A DNA stretch of 64,000 nt from an uncultured Lachnospiraceae bacterium (GCA_947628225.1 CANQYY010000003.1:89913-153912), one strand, 5' to 3'. Shown: positions 27,619-36,771, numbered from the stretch's first letter. Notes: generated by a model not told the origin, from the sequence alone. A program made the numbers and translations.

Positions 27619-28833
27619 ATGGCGGAACAAACAGCGGAGATCGCAACAGTAGAACAGGCGATTGAGGATTTGAGGCAGGGAAAGGTAATTTTAGTAACCG
27701 ATGACCCGGACCGGGAAAACGAGGGGGATTTAATCTGTGCGGCACAATTTGCCACTACGGAGAATGTGAATATGATGGCAACTTATGCCAAAGGCTTGAT
27801 TTGTATGCCTATGAGCAGTGAAATGACAGAAAAACTGGGATTGCAGCAGATGGTAGAAGTGAATACCGACAATCATTCCACTGCCTTTACCGTATCCATC
27901 GACCATGTGGATACTACAACAGGAATATCGGCAGTGGAGCGTTCCCTGACGGCGATGAAATGTGTGGAGGATGGTGTAAAGCCGGAGGATTTCCGCAGGC
28001 CGGGCCATATGTTTCCGCTGGAGGCAAGGGAGGGCGGCGTATTGAAACGCGCCGGGCATACGGAGGCTACGGTGGATTTAATGCGTCTTGCCGGACTAAA
28101 GGAGTGTGGATTGTGCTGTGAAATTATGAGGGAGGACGGCACTATGATGCGCTCAAAGGAGCTCTTCGCTTTTGCGAAAAAGCACGGCATCCATGTTATT
28201 ACCATTGAGCAGCTGATAAAAAAACGGCTGGAAAAAGAAAGCCTGGTAAAGAAAAAGGCAGAGGCAAAACTTCCTACCAAATTTGGCGATTTCATTATTC
28301 ACGGATACGAGAATATTACAAACGGGGAACATCATGTGGCATTGACGATGGGAGATGTGGCGGACGGAGAACCGGTGCTCTGCCGCGTTCATTCCGAATG
28401 CCTGACCGGGGATGTTTTCGGCTCCAAGCGCTGCGACTGCGGGGAGCAGTTGGAAAATGCCCTGAAGATGATCGCCCGCGAAAAAAGGGGGATTCTTCTC
28501 TATATGCGCCAGGAAGGCAGGGGGATTGGCCTTTTGAATAAGCTGAAGGCTTATGAATTGCAGGAGCAGGGCTATGATACCGTAGAAGCAAACGTAAAGC
28601 TGGGATTTGCCCCGGATTTGCGGGAGTACGGCATCGGGGCTCAGATTTTACACGATCTGGGCGTGAAAAAGCTTCGGCTTTTGACAAATAACCCGAAGAA
28701 GATAGCAGGACTTTCCGGTTATGGAATCTCAATCGAGGAGCGTGTGCCTATTGAAGTAAAGCCAAAGCCGGAGGACTATAAATATCTGATAACAAAACAG
28801 GAAAAAATGCAGCATATGACGCATTATAAATAA
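27619..28833 (+). CDS. ribBA: Bifunctional DHBP synthase/GTP cyclohydrolase II RibBA
   Basis: A 404-residue fusion. The N-terminal half is DHBP synthase ([38 protein letters not shown]). The C-terminal half is GTP cyclohydrolase II with zinc Cys in [17 protein letters not shown] and the catalytic RQEGRGIGL. It supplies both precursors of riboflavin. Both active sites look intact. Confidence 0.97.
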   Translation: MAEQTAEIATVEQAIEDLRQGKVILVTDDPDRENEGDLICAAQFATTENVNMMATYAKGLICMPMSSEMTEKLGLQQMVEVNTDNHSTAFTVSIDHVDTTTGISAVERSLTAMKCVEDGVKPEDFRRPGHMFPLEAREGGVLKRAGHTEATVDLMRLAGLKECGLCCEIMREDGTMMRSKELFAFAKKHGIHVITIEQLIKKRLEKESLVKKKAEAKLPTKFGDFIIHGYENITNGEHHVALTMGDVADGEPVLCRVHSECLTGDVFGSKRCDCGEQLENALKMIAREKRGILLYMRQEGRGIGLLNKLKAYELQEQGYDTVEANVKLGFAPDLREYGIGAQILHDLGVKKLRLLTNNPKKIAGLSGYGISIEERVPIEVKPKPEDYKYLITKQEKMQHMTHYK

Positions 28834-28884
28834 AACCAAAATTATTGCCGGGCGAATAAAAAAACGGCGGAAAGAGAGGATAAT

Positions 28885-29346
28885 ATGAGAACATTAGAAG
28901 GAAATGTAATTGGAAATGGATTGAAGATTGGGATTGTGGCGGCAAGATTCAACGAATTTATTGTCAGCAAACTGATCTCCGGAGCAGAGGATGCCCTGAT
29001 ACGCCATGGTGTGGAAACCGATAATGTGGACCTGGCATGGGTGCCGGGCGCGTTTGAAATCCCGGTAGTGGCACAAAAAATGGCGCAGTCCGGAAAATAT
29101 GATGCCGTGCTTTGTCTGGGAGCGGTAATCAGGGGCGCGACCTCCCATTATGATTATGTATGCACCGAAGTCAGCAAAGGTATTGCTGCCGTAGGAATGA
29201 AAACCGGAGTGCCGACTCTGTTCGGCATATTGACAACAGACAACATTGAGCAGGCGATTGAAAGAGCCGGCACAAAAGCGGGGAACAAGGGATATGATGC
29301 GGCCTGCTCCGCTATTGAAATGGTAAATCTGCTGAAAAATATATAG
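28885..29346 (+). CDS. ribH: 6,7-dimethyl-8-ribityllumazine synthase
   Basis: A 153-residue capsid-forming enzyme for the penultimate step of riboflavin synthesis. [21 protein letters not shown] and [14 protein letters not shown] are the substrate-binding motifs. It ends the rib operon (order D-E-BA-H) but lies only 12 bases before the MoxR gene, with no terminator seen, so readthrough into that cluster is possible. Confidence 0.97.
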   Translation: MRTLEGNVIGNGLKIGIVAARFNEFIVSKLISGAEDALIRHGVETDNVDLAWVPGAFEIPVVAQKMAQSGKYDAVLCLGAVIRGATSHYDYVCTEVSKGIAAVGMKTGVPTLFGILTTDNIEQAIERAGTKAGNKGYDAACSAIEMVNLLKNI

Positions 29347-29358
29347 AGGAGCAAGGGA

Positions 29359-30312
29359 ATGGAGATTGCAGAAGTTAAGGAACTGGCAGAGGCGGTTCGT
29401 GGAAATATTGAAAAAGTGATGGTGGGAAAATCGGAGGTTATCGATTTGGTACTGACGGCATTTCTTGCCGGAGGGCATGTCCTCTTGGAGGATGTGCCGG
29501 GGACGGGGAAAACGATGCTGGCAAAATCTCTGGCCGCCTCACTGGATATGGATATGAAGAGAATTCAGTTTACCCCGGATTTATTGCCCGGAGATGTTAC
29601 CGGAATTCACTATTTCAATCAGAAGGAGGGGGAGTTTGAATTTCGCCCCGGAGGGATTTTCACGAATATCCTGCTGGCAGATGAAATCAACCGCGCCACG
29701 CCGAGAACCCAGTCCTCTCTTCTGGAATGCATGGAGGAACGTCAGGCTACCGTCGATGGCATCACAATGGAAATGCCCTCCCCTTTTTTTGTAGTTGCCA
29801 CCCAGAATCCGATTGAAACCGCCGGTACCTTCCCCCTGCCGGAGGCGCAGTTAGACCGTTTTATTATGCAGATTCTGATTGGATATCCGGAGAAGGAGGA
29901 GGAGAGGGAAATCCTCCGCCGTTTTGAGAGTGAAAGCCCCCTGACGGATTTGAAGCCGGTCTGCGATGCGGATAAGATACAAAAAATGCAGAAAACCTGC
30001 GAGGAAGTGTATATCGACAATGCGGTCGTCGATTATCTGTTAGAGCTGGTGGAAAAGACCAGAAACCACAAAAATATTGCGCTGGGTGTCAGTCCCCGCG
30101 GAGCGATTGCCTTTCTCAAGGTAGTAAAGTGCTATACTGCTATTCAGGGACAGACTTTTGTGACGCCGGAAACGGTAAAGAAATTAGCGCCCTATGTACT
30201 GGCGCACCGCATTATCCCGGAAGATATATATAGCAGTAAAAAGAAGGCGGCGGATTATATACGGGAAATTGCCAGCTTTACGACAGCGCCGACGGAGGAT
30301 TTTTCTAAGTGA
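29359..30312 (+). CDS. MoxR-family AAA+ ATPase
   Basis: A 317-residue AAA+ chaperone-like ATPase. Walker A EDVPGTGKTMLAKS is near residue 43, Walker B reads LLADEINRA, and the typical PRTQSSLLECMEE and ATQNPIE follow. MoxR proteins act with DUF58 partners carrying VWA-like domains, often in envelope or stress functions; the DUF58 gene follows directly with a 4-base overlap. Confidence 0.93.
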   Translation: MEIAEVKELAEAVRGNIEKVMVGKSEVIDLVLTAFLAGGHVLLEDVPGTGKTMLAKSLAASLDMDMKRIQFTPDLLPGDVTGIHYFNQKEGEFEFRPGGIFTNILLADEINRATPRTQSSLLECMEERQATVDGITMEMPSPFFVVATQNPIETAGTFPLPEAQLDRFIMQILIGYPEKEEEREILRRFESESPLTDLKPVCDADKIQKMQKTCEEVYIDNAVVDYLLELVEKTRNHKNIALGVSPRGAIAFLKVVKCYTAIQGQTFVTPETVKKLAPYVLAHRIIPEDIYSSKKKAADYIREIASFTTAPTEDFSK

Positions 30313-31427
30313 TTTTTTTACTAACTATCATAGCAGTCGTCTATGTGCTGTACCAGGCATACACCTATCATTACCGGAAAAACTGGAAAGAAAATTTTGA
30401 GGTAAAAGTAGAGTTTTCCGAGGAGCAGGCAGGCGTAGGCGACCAGCTTTTTTTGTATGAAACGGCAATTAACAATAAGAAAATGAGCTTACCCGCTATC
30501 TGTGTAAAATTTCTTGCTTCAAAATATCTTCAGTTTGAGGGCAGTGAAAGCGGAACGGTTTCCGACCACTTTTACCGCAATGATGTGATGAGCGTGGACG
30601 GTTTTCAGAAAGTGCGCCGAAAATTGCGATTTACCTGTAAACAAAGGGGAATGTATACGATTGAGGAAGCAGAATTAGTAAGCTATGATTTGTTTTTTGC
30701 CCATACCTTTGTACATCGGGTGGAGGTAAGCGCTTCTCTTTGCGTATATCCCTCTTTAGTAGATATCAGCAAACTGATTCCGGTATTTCGGCAGATGAAT
30801 GGCGGGGTACGGACAAAAGTCCCTCTTTTTGAGGATCCCTATGCTTTTGCCGGCGTGCGGGAATATACCCCTCAGGATTCCATGAAGCGAATCCACTGGA
30901 AAGCGTCGGCAAAAACTGGCAAGTGGCAGGTAAAAACTATGGAATACCAGTCATCTACACCTGTAGTAATTATTCTGAATCTGGAATCGCCGGGAGTTTT
31001 TACCAATACGGATTTAATGGAGGATAGTATCCGGATTGCCTATTCACTGGTATACTACTTGTGTAGTAATGGAATCCGTGTCAGATTGGTGACAGCAGGA
31101 GATGGGAAAATCCGTCTGGAAGAAGGAAAAAGAGAACAGATTGCTGCCACAAGGCGGGCCCTCGCGCTGATTTCTTATCATAATGTCTGCTGTAATGGAG
31201 TGGAGTTATTGTCAGAGGAAAAAAGCCGACTTACGCCGGGGACGCAGGTTATCTTTATTTCTGCAGCCGGGAAAAAACCATTACAGGAACAGGTATTGGA
31301 ACTGCTGCATTTGGGGATTCCGGTAGTCTGGGTAGCGCCAATCATCAGCTCAAACAGTGAAGATAGTGAATTCCGTGAGCTTTTACCGGCTCTTTCTAAG
31401 TGTTTAGTGAAATGGGGTGGTACTTGA
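30309..31427 (+). CDS. DUF58 domain protein (MoxR partner)
   Basis: A 372-residue protein with a short hydrophobic N-terminus (residues 1-17) and the DUF58 core REYTPQDSMKRIHWKASAKTG near residue 195. The GTG start overlaps the MoxR stop (AAGTGA), so translation is coupled. The function is unknown in detail; it is normally found with MoxR and transglutaminase-like proteins. The VWA-like C-terminal half is present (VVIILNLESPG). Confidence 0.88.
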   Translation: MIFLLTIIAVVYVLYQAYTYHYRKNWKENFEVKVEFSEEQAGVGDQLFLYETAINNKKMSLPAICVKFLASKYLQFEGSESGTVSDHFYRNDVMSVDGFQKVRRKLRFTCKQRGMYTIEEAELVSYDLFFAHTFVHRVEVSASLCVYPSLVDISKLIPVFRQMNGGVRTKVPLFEDPYAFAGVREYTPQDSMKRIHWKASAKTGKWQVKTMEYQSSTPVVIILNLESPGVFTNTDLMEDSIRIAYSLVYYLCSNGIRVRLVTAGDGKIRLEEGKREQIAATRRALALISYHNVCCNGVELLSEEKSRLTPGTQVIFISAAGKKPLQEQVLELLHLGIPVVWVAPIISSNSEDSEFRELLPALSKCLVKWGGT

Positions 31428-32506
31428 TGAACGAATACCGTGTCATGCAGATTATCGCATTTTATTACAAATATTTGCTGCTGGTAACATTAGTGAGCGC
31501 CTATTTTTTCTGGTTTAATATGAATGCGGCTTCTATTATGCTGGTCATTATTATATTAGCGGTGCCCTTTCTTTTGCAGTCCCTGCTATTCCCGGATAAG
31601 ACCCTGAAAAAGAAAAGGGAAAAGGGAAAGATGCCGGTTTGCCCCCTGGGGCATCTGATTGTAGTGGGAGTGATAATTTCCCCTGTCTTTATTCTTCCCG
31701 AGGCGAAGCCGAATTCCCTTTTTTGCCTTATTTTATACCTTTTGGATATGGGGATTTTTTTCTTTTACCAGTATTATAAGGGGAAGTATAATCTGCTTTA
31801 CTGTAATCCCAGCGTGACTGACTATACAAGAGAGCGCGCGGAGGGAAAATTGAACCGGATGTTTTTTAAGCTGTTCATGGCGGCGGTTCTTGCGATAATA
31901 GTTCTCTTCTTTATTGTAAATGCAGTTTCGGGAGCGGATATCCGAATATCCCCGCCCAGGCAGGAGCAGGAGGAAGAACCGAAAAAAGAGGCTGACCGGA
32001 TTCCGGCGGAATTGTCGAAAAAACAGAAAGATTTGCTAAGGCAGAAACAAAAGGAGGACAATTTCTTTTTGCTCCTGCTGCGATATGCCGTGTTTTTGCT
32101 CCTTGTGCTTCTTACCCTTTTTGTGTTATTATTTTTGTTGTACAGGATTATTATGTACTTTGTGAGAAAACGGCGAAAAATCTCCTGCGGATATTATGAA
32201 GAGATTGTAGAGGAAAATGACCAGGAAGAATATACCAGATTAGTCCCGGCAGTAAAAAGAGAACCTTCTTTCCCCGGAGGGAATAATGGAAAGATACGGA
32301 AGGCATTTTACCGGGCAGTCCGCCGGGGAGCCGGAGGGAAAAAGGTGGACAAAAGCCATACCCCTTATGAATTAAAGGATGCCTATCTGGCTCCGACCGA
32401 GTCTTCCGGATATCTGACTGCTCTTTATGAAAAAGCAAAATATAGTCCGTGGGACGTTACAGATGATGAAATAAAGAAATGGGAGGAAAAGGAAAAATCC
32501 TCTTAA
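31427..32506 (+). CDS. Membrane protein with DUF4129-like C-terminus
   Basis: A 359-residue protein with about three N-terminal membrane helices, another near residues 145-165, a charged segment (EQEEEPKKEADRIPAELSKK) and a helix near 215-240. A C-terminal cytosolic part resembles DUF4129 (YLTALYEKAKYSPWDVTDDE). In related clusters this domain is fused to, or next to, a transglutaminase; none is found here. The ATG shares one base with the DUF58 stop and GGGGTGG lies upstream. It completes a three-gene MoxR-DUF58 unit. Confidence 0.7.
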   Translation: MNEYRVMQIIAFYYKYLLLVTLVSAYFFWFNMNAASIMLVIIILAVPFLLQSLLFPDKTLKKKREKGKMPVCPLGHLIVVGVIISPVFILPEAKPNSLFCLILYLLDMGIFFFYQYYKGKYNLLYCNPSVTDYTRERAEGKLNRMFFKLFMAAVLAIIVLFFIVNAVSGADIRISPPRQEQEEEPKKEADRIPAELSKKQKDLLRQKQKEDNFFLLLLRYAVFLLLVLLTLFVLLFLLYRIIMYFVRKRRKISCGYYEEIVEENDQEEYTRLVPAVKREPSFPGGNNGKIRKAFYRAVRRGAGGKKVDKSHTPYELKDAYLAPTESSGYLTALYEKAKYSPWDVTDDEIKKWEEKEKSS

Positions 32507-32510
32507 AAGG

Positions 32511-32586
32511 AAAAAACCTCAAATGCAATATTTCAGTAAAAAACCTCAGATAGTAAAATAGTGTTATATAAAATATCGGAGGTTTT
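32511..32586 (+). promoter_or_regulatory. Repeated AAAACCTC elements upstream of the XRE gene
   Basis: AAAAAACCTC occurs at 32511-32520 and 32538-32547 (27 bases apart), and its inverse GAGGTTTT at 32579-32586 overlaps the ribosome site. This looks like an autoregulatory operator set, or a hairpin hiding the ribosome site. A weak promoter TTTCAG-17-TAAAAT (32531-32559) lies among them. Confidence 0.5.
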
Positions 32587-32588
32587 AT

Positions 32589-32948
32589 ATGAAAAAGATT
32601 GTAGATACCAAAACACTGGGAATTAATATTAAACGTTACCGCGAGGAAAAAGGATTATCAGCCGGTAAGCTGGCAGAGCAGACCGGAGTATCGTTATCCC
32701 ATATCAATAATATTGAAAGCGCTTCCGCCCATGCCAGCGCAGAGGTGCTGGTGCGCATTTCCAGTACCTTGGGAGTGCCGTTAGACCTTTTATTATGTGA
32801 TTCCTTAAAAGGAGAGGCTAACCGGATGGCAAGGATCATGGAGTACTATACGGTTCTTGAGGATTGCGATGAAGATGAAACCAGAATTATTATGGGGACG
32901 GTTCAGGCGCTGAAGCAGGAATTGAAAAAGAAACCCAGAAAAGATTAG
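32589..32948 (+). CDS. XRE-family helix-turn-helix regulator
   Basis: A 119-residue protein with a Cro/C1-type HTH in residues 10-65 (NIKRYREEKGLSAGKLAEQ, SHINNIESASAHAS) and a C-terminal acidic helix region (EDCDEDETRIIMGTVQALK). The latter resembles the regulator class with a short dimerisation tail common in Clostridia. It probably binds its own promoter, where three related elements lie. It is followed 16 bases later by the DUF2007 gene. The target genes are unknown. Confidence 0.88.
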   Translation: MKKIVDTKTLGINIKRYREEKGLSAGKLAEQTGVSLSHINNIESASAHASAEVLVRISSTLGVPLDLLLCDSLKGEANRMARIMEYYTVLEDCDEDETRIIMGTVQALKQELKKKPRKD

Positions 32949-32964
32949 AAAGGAAGGAAACATT

Positions 32965-33309
32965 ATGGTAAAATTATACAACTCCGGAAGTCCGGTTGAA
33001 ACAAGGCAGATAATAGCGGCGCTGGAAGCAGAGGGGATTCCGGTATTAAAAAAGGATGTCGGGAGCAATAGTTATATGACGCTGACTTCCGGAATGTCGC
33101 TGATGGGCAGTGACCTTTATGTGAGTGAAAGCGCAGAAAAGCGCGCCAGAGATATCATTTCAGGAATTGTCGGTGAAGCGCAGTCCGGCACAGAAACGGA
33201 TGAAAATAAGAAGTTGTATCGTTTTTCGGTAATAAAGCGTCTGGCGGCTGCTGTTTTGTTTATTTTGGTAATGGCGGGGATCATCACGGGTATGTTCCTG
33301 CTTTCCTGA
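32965..33309 (+). CDS. DUF2007-type protein with C-terminal membrane helix
   Basis: A 114-residue protein. Residues 1-68 fit the DUF2007 (putative signal-transducing) fold: VKLYNSGSPVETRQIIAAL, GIPVLKKD, LYVSESAEKRARDII. A membrane helix is at about 91-113. The function is unknown. It is likely cotranscribed with the XRE regulator and converges on mscL with only 26 bases between. Confidence 0.75.
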   Translation: MVKLYNSGSPVETRQIIAALEAEGIPVLKKDVGSNSYMTLTSGMSLMGSDLYVSESAEKRARDIISGIVGEAQSGTETDENKKLYRFSVIKRLAAAVLFILVMAGIITGMFLLS

Positions 33310-33335
33310 CAAAACAGAGCCGGCCAGATGTTTTT

Positions 33336-33770
33336 TTAATTGCTTTCCTCGTTTGTTTCTTCGAGCTCCGATGTACAATGAGGGCATCGGGTAGCCGCAA
33401 TATCGATTTCGCTAAGACAATACGGACACTTCTTTGTAGCAGGCTCTTCCGGTGTTTCCTCTTTTCTGTGGCCGCCCAGATTTGACAGTGCATTGATTCC
33501 TTTTACCAAAAGGAAAATAACGAATACCATAATGACAAAATTGATTACTGCCGTGAGGAAAGAGCCGTACTTAACATCTACTCCATTGATTTTCAGGGTT
33601 AGATAGCTTAAATCTGTCTTTGCTACCAGTCCAATCAGCGGTGAGAGTACATCATTTACCAGAGAATTGATAATTGCCTGGAAAGCGGCGCCGATAATGA
33701 CACCAATGGCTAAATCCATGACATTGCCTCTCAGGGCAAAATCCTTAAATTCTTTTAAAAACTTTTTCAT
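33336..33770 (-). CDS. mscL: Large-conductance mechanosensitive channel with C-terminal zinc ribbon
   Basis: A 144-residue channel that releases solutes under membrane tension. FKDFALRGNVMDLAIGVIIG is the classic N-terminus, and two membrane helices follow. The C-terminus adds CPYCLSEIDIAATRCPHC, a CxxC-x10-CxxC zinc ribbon absent from E. coli MscL. The start at 33770 (MKKFLKEF) is chosen over in-frame ATG codons upstream, with AAAGGAG before it. Confidence 0.95.
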   Translation of the reverse strand: MKKFLKEFKDFALRGNVMDLAIGVIIGAAFQAIINSLVNDVLSPLIGLVAKTDLSYLTLKINGVDVKYGSFLTAVINFVIMVFVIFLLVKGINALSNLGGHRKEETPEEPATKKCPYCLSEIDIAATRCPHCTSELEETNEESN

Positions 33771-33798
33771 TGTGTTCTCCTTTGTCATTTTTTGTAAC

Positions 33799-33827
33799 AT
33801 TATAGCATATTTTTTATAAAAGACCAA
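33799..33827 (-). promoter_or_regulatory. Promoter of mscL
   Basis: On the minus strand TTGGTC, a 17-base spacer and TATAAT with extended TG (TGCTATAAT). Confidence 0.75.
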
Positions 33828-33869
33828 CACATATGGAATAATTTTTTATTTACAAAAGGAGTTATACAA

Positions 33870-34703
33870 ATGGGCATAAAAATGATAGCCTTTGATTTAG
33901 ACGGGACCGTCTTTGACGATCAGAAAAAAATACTGCCGAAAACAAAGGCGGCGCTGGAAAAAGCGGCGGCAGACGGGATTGAAATCGTACCGGCTACCGG
34001 CCGTCCCCTGTGCGGGGTGTCGGAACAGATATGGCAGCTAAGGGGCGTCCGTTATCTGCTCACAAGCAATGGCGCCGGTATTTACAGGGCAGATACGGAA
34101 GAGTGCATTTATGAAAACAATATGAAGTTAGAGGAGTTTTTGCCCTTGTTGGCGCGCTTGGAGCCCTTGGAGGTTATGGGAGATGTTTTCGTCCGGGGGA
34201 AAGGTTTTATGAGCAGAAAAAAACGGCGTCTGATCGACAGGCTGGATACTACCGGGGAAATGAAGGACTATATCCGCAATTCACGAACCTGCGTAGATAA
34301 TCTCACGGAGTTTCTAAGGCAAGACGGCGCTGACATACAGAAAATAACGATTAACTTTGTGGGACGGGCGGGGGAGGTTTCGGATAATCGAAAAAAAGTA
34401 CAGGAAATTTTACGGGATTTCCCTGAATTTACAGCGGTATCAGGCGGTATGAATAATATTGAGGTCACGGATAAATCAGCGACTAAGGGAAGCGGCATTT
34501 TAAAGCTGGGAGAACTGCTGGGAATCCGGAGGGAGGAGATTCTGGCATTTGGGGACAGCGGAAATGACGCGACGATGCTTCAAATGGCAGGGATTGGCGT
34601 GGCAATGGAAAATGCAGAGCCGCCGGTAAAAGCAATAGCAGATTTTGTAACCCGTTCCAATACAGAGGAGGGGATTGCCTATGCCCTCGGGAAATTTTTA
34701 TAA
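33870..34703 (+). CDS. Cof-type HAD-IIB phosphatase
   Basis: A 277-residue HAD hydrolase with motif I DLDGTVFDD, TGRP in motif II and GDSGNDATMLQMAG in motif IV, plus the C2B cap. Such enzymes dephosphorylate sugar phosphates or cofactors; the substrate here is unknown. AAAGGAG precedes the ATG. It lies ahead of the GH43 gene with 63 bases between. A similar but distinct Cof protein is at 51893. Confidence 0.92.
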   Translation: MGIKMIAFDLDGTVFDDQKKILPKTKAALEKAAADGIEIVPATGRPLCGVSEQIWQLRGVRYLLTSNGAGIYRADTEECIYENNMKLEEFLPLLARLEPLEVMGDVFVRGKGFMSRKKRRLIDRLDTTGEMKDYIRNSRTCVDNLTEFLRQDGADIQKITINFVGRAGEVSDNRKKVQEILRDFPEFTAVSGGMNNIEVTDKSATKGSGILKLGELLGIRREEILAFGDSGNDATMLQMAGIGVAMENAEPPVKAIADFVTRSNTEEGIAYALGKFL

Positions 34704-34766
34704 TCCATTCATAAAAGAGGGATCGGCAGCAGGGCATGACTTAGGAAAAGAAAAGGAGAAGCAAGC

Positions 34767-36332
34767 ATGAACCCAAATCCATTATTGAAGGCAGATTTTC
34801 CGGATCCGGACGTCATACGGGTGGAAGACACTTATTATATGGTAAGTACTACCATGCACTTTATGCCGGGCTGTGTTATTCTGCGCTCGTATAATCTGAC
34901 GGACTGGGAAATTCTTACCCATGTCTATGAAACGCTGGAGAAGACAGATAAGGAGAGCCTGAAGAACGGGCAGTGCGCCTATGGGCAGGGAATGTGGGCG
35001 GCGTCCCTCCGCTGGCATGAAGGAAAATTTTATATCTGCTTTGCGGCAAATGATACGGGAAAGACCTATCTCTATCAGTCGGAAAATATTACCGGACCAT
35101 GGAGAAAAAGCCGGATCGAGGGCTTTTATCATGACGCCTCGCTTTTGTTTGATGAGGACGGGAAGGCGTATCTGGCCTACGGCAACCGTCAGATTCATAT
35201 ACAGGAACTAAAAAAGGATTTATCAGGGCCGGAGCCGGGAGGCTTCCATCAGATTGTGGTGGAGGATACGGATGCGGCGCGGCTTGGTTATGAGGGTACT
35301 CATTTTTATAAAATAAATGGCAGATATTATCTGTTTTTCATACACTGGGGCAATGCGCCGGATGCCAGACGCACCCAGGCCTGTTATGTGGCGGAACAGA
35401 TTGGGGGTCCCTACCGGGGCGGTGATGTGCTGAATGACGACAGGGGATATCACAATCAGGGGGTGGCGCAGGGAGGAATTGTTGACACGCCGGAGGGGGA
35501 CTGGTATGCCATTCTGTTTCAGGACAGCGGAGCCGTAGGGAGGATTCCTGTACTGGCGCCGGTAAAATGGCGGGAGGATTTCCCGGTATTTGGCAGAGAG
35601 GGGAAGATACCGGAGCATATCGACTGTATGGACAGCCGGCCGGGTTATTCCTATGAACCGATTTACGGAGGAGATGATTTCTCTTATACGCCGGATGAAA
35701 ACGGGAAGATTTCTCTGCATCCCCGTTGGGAGTGGAACCATATCCCGGATGTTTCCCATTGGAGAATCCTTCCGGAAAAGGGGGCGTTGGAACTTATCAC
35801 ATCCGAACCCTGCCGGAATGTAACCCAGGCAGTCAATACCCTGACCCAGCGGCTTATGTATCCGGGCAGCGAAGTAACGGTAACGATAGAGGGAAGCGGC
35901 TTAAGGAAGGGAGATTTGGCGGGACTGTGCCTGCTCCAGGGGGATTATGCGGGAGCGGGCATCCGCCGGGAGCAGGACGGGTACTTTGCCGTGCTTTTTC
36001 AGAGGCCCGGCGAAAAGGAAAATGCCATGGCGCAGCCGGCGGACGATACCATGCCGGTGGAGCGGGAGCGGATCGCCCTGAATGAATCCCGGATCACGCT
36101 TCTTGTACGGGCGGATTTTGAGCAGATGAGGGATACGGCCCGGTTTTATTTCAAAACAGGGAGTGGGTGGCGTCCTCTGGGCGGGGAAATAAAACTGTAT
36201 TTTAAACTGGATCATTTTTGTGGCTGCCGTGCGGGACTGTTCTGCTACGCTACGGAAATGACAGGCGGGAAGGCGGCATTTACCCACTTTACCCATACGC
36301 TCTGGCGGAAGGAAGGGGAGGGGCCGGCTTGA
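34767..36332 (+). CDS. Glycoside hydrolase family 43 (beta-xylosidase/arabinofuranosidase-like)
   Basis: A 521-residue enzyme with an N-terminal five-bladed propeller and a C-terminal beta-sandwich (from about residue 320). The expected catalytic set is visible: a base Asp in FPDPDVI near residue 13, an Asp in HDASLLFD, and an acid Glu in YEGTHFYK. There is no signal peptide, so it should act inside the cell on imported xylo- or arabino-oligosaccharides. The exact specificity cannot be read. Its TGA stop is inside the -35 of the BlaI-type gene promoter. Confidence 0.9.
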   Translation: MNPNPLLKADFPDPDVIRVEDTYYMVSTTMHFMPGCVILRSYNLTDWEILTHVYETLEKTDKESLKNGQCAYGQGMWAASLRWHEGKFYICFAANDTGKTYLYQSENITGPWRKSRIEGFYHDASLLFDEDGKAYLAYGNRQIHIQELKKDLSGPEPGGFHQIVVEDTDAARLGYEGTHFYKINGRYYLFFIHWGNAPDARRTQACYVAEQIGGPYRGGDVLNDDRGYHNQGVAQGGIVDTPEGDWYAILFQDSGAVGRIPVLAPVKWREDFPVFGREGKIPEHIDCMDSRPGYSYEPIYGGDDFSYTPDENGKISLHPRWEWNHIPDVSHWRILPEKGALELITSEPCRNVTQAVNTLTQRLMYPGSEVTVTIEGSGLRKGDLAGLCLLQGDYAGAGIRREQDGYFAVLFQRPGEKENAMAQPADDTMPVERERIALNESRITLLVRADFEQMRDTARFYFKTGSGWRPLGGEIKLYFKLDHFCGCRAGLFCYATEMTGGKAAFTHFTHTLWRKEGEGPA

Positions 36333-36357
36333 CTTTTGCAGACTAATTTGTTAGTCT
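36329..36357 (+). promoter_or_regulatory. Promoter with palindromic operator for the BlaI-type gene
   Basis: TTGACT (36329-36334), a 17-base spacer and TAGTCT (36352-36357). The perfect palindrome AGACTAA-TTTG-TTAGTCT (36340-36357) fills the spacer and -10, the place where a bound repressor would block polymerase. Confidence 0.75.
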
Positions 36358-36402
36358 GGATAAGAGGATGGGATTTACGAAAACTGCAGGGGAGGAAACA
36401 GC

Positions 36403-36771
36403 ATGAGCGACCGGGGAATGAAGCTGTTTGATTCAGAGAGAAAGGTAATGGAGGTTTTGTGGGAGTATGGGGAAATGCAAGCCAGCGGCATTGTGAAGGT
36501 ATTAGAGGAGCGCACGGGATGGAACCGCAATACCACTTATACCGTTATAAAAAAATGCGTGGAAAAGGGGGCAATCAAAAGAATTGAGCCGCATTTTGTC
36601 TGTCAGCCCCTTGTATCCAAAAAGGATATTCAGAAATTTGAAACAGAGGATTTGATAAATCGTATGTTTGACGGCTCGAAAGAAAAATTTTTCATTGCCT
36701 TTTTAGAAACAGAATCATTTTCTGCTCAGGAAGTTGAAAAACTGAAAAAGATTGTGCAGGAACTAAAATAG
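36403..36771 (+). CDS. BlaI/MecI/CopY-family repressor
   Basis: A 122-residue winged-helix repressor (SERKVMEVLWEYGEMQASGIV, WNRNTTYTVIKKCVEKGAI). Classic members control beta-lactamase or copper genes and are cleaved through a BlaR1 sensor. No such sensor is encoded here, and CopY-type Cys motifs are absent. It is likely autoregulated by the palindrome in its promoter. The next gene, 68 bases on, is a Ca2+/Na+ exchanger, which may or may not share the transcript. Confidence 0.9.
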   Translation: MSDRGMKLFDSERKVMEVLWEYGEMQASGIVKVLEERTGWNRNTTYTVIKKCVEKGAIKRIEPHFVCQPLVSKKDIQKFETEDLINRMFDGSKEKFFIAFLETESFSAQEVEKLKKIVQELK

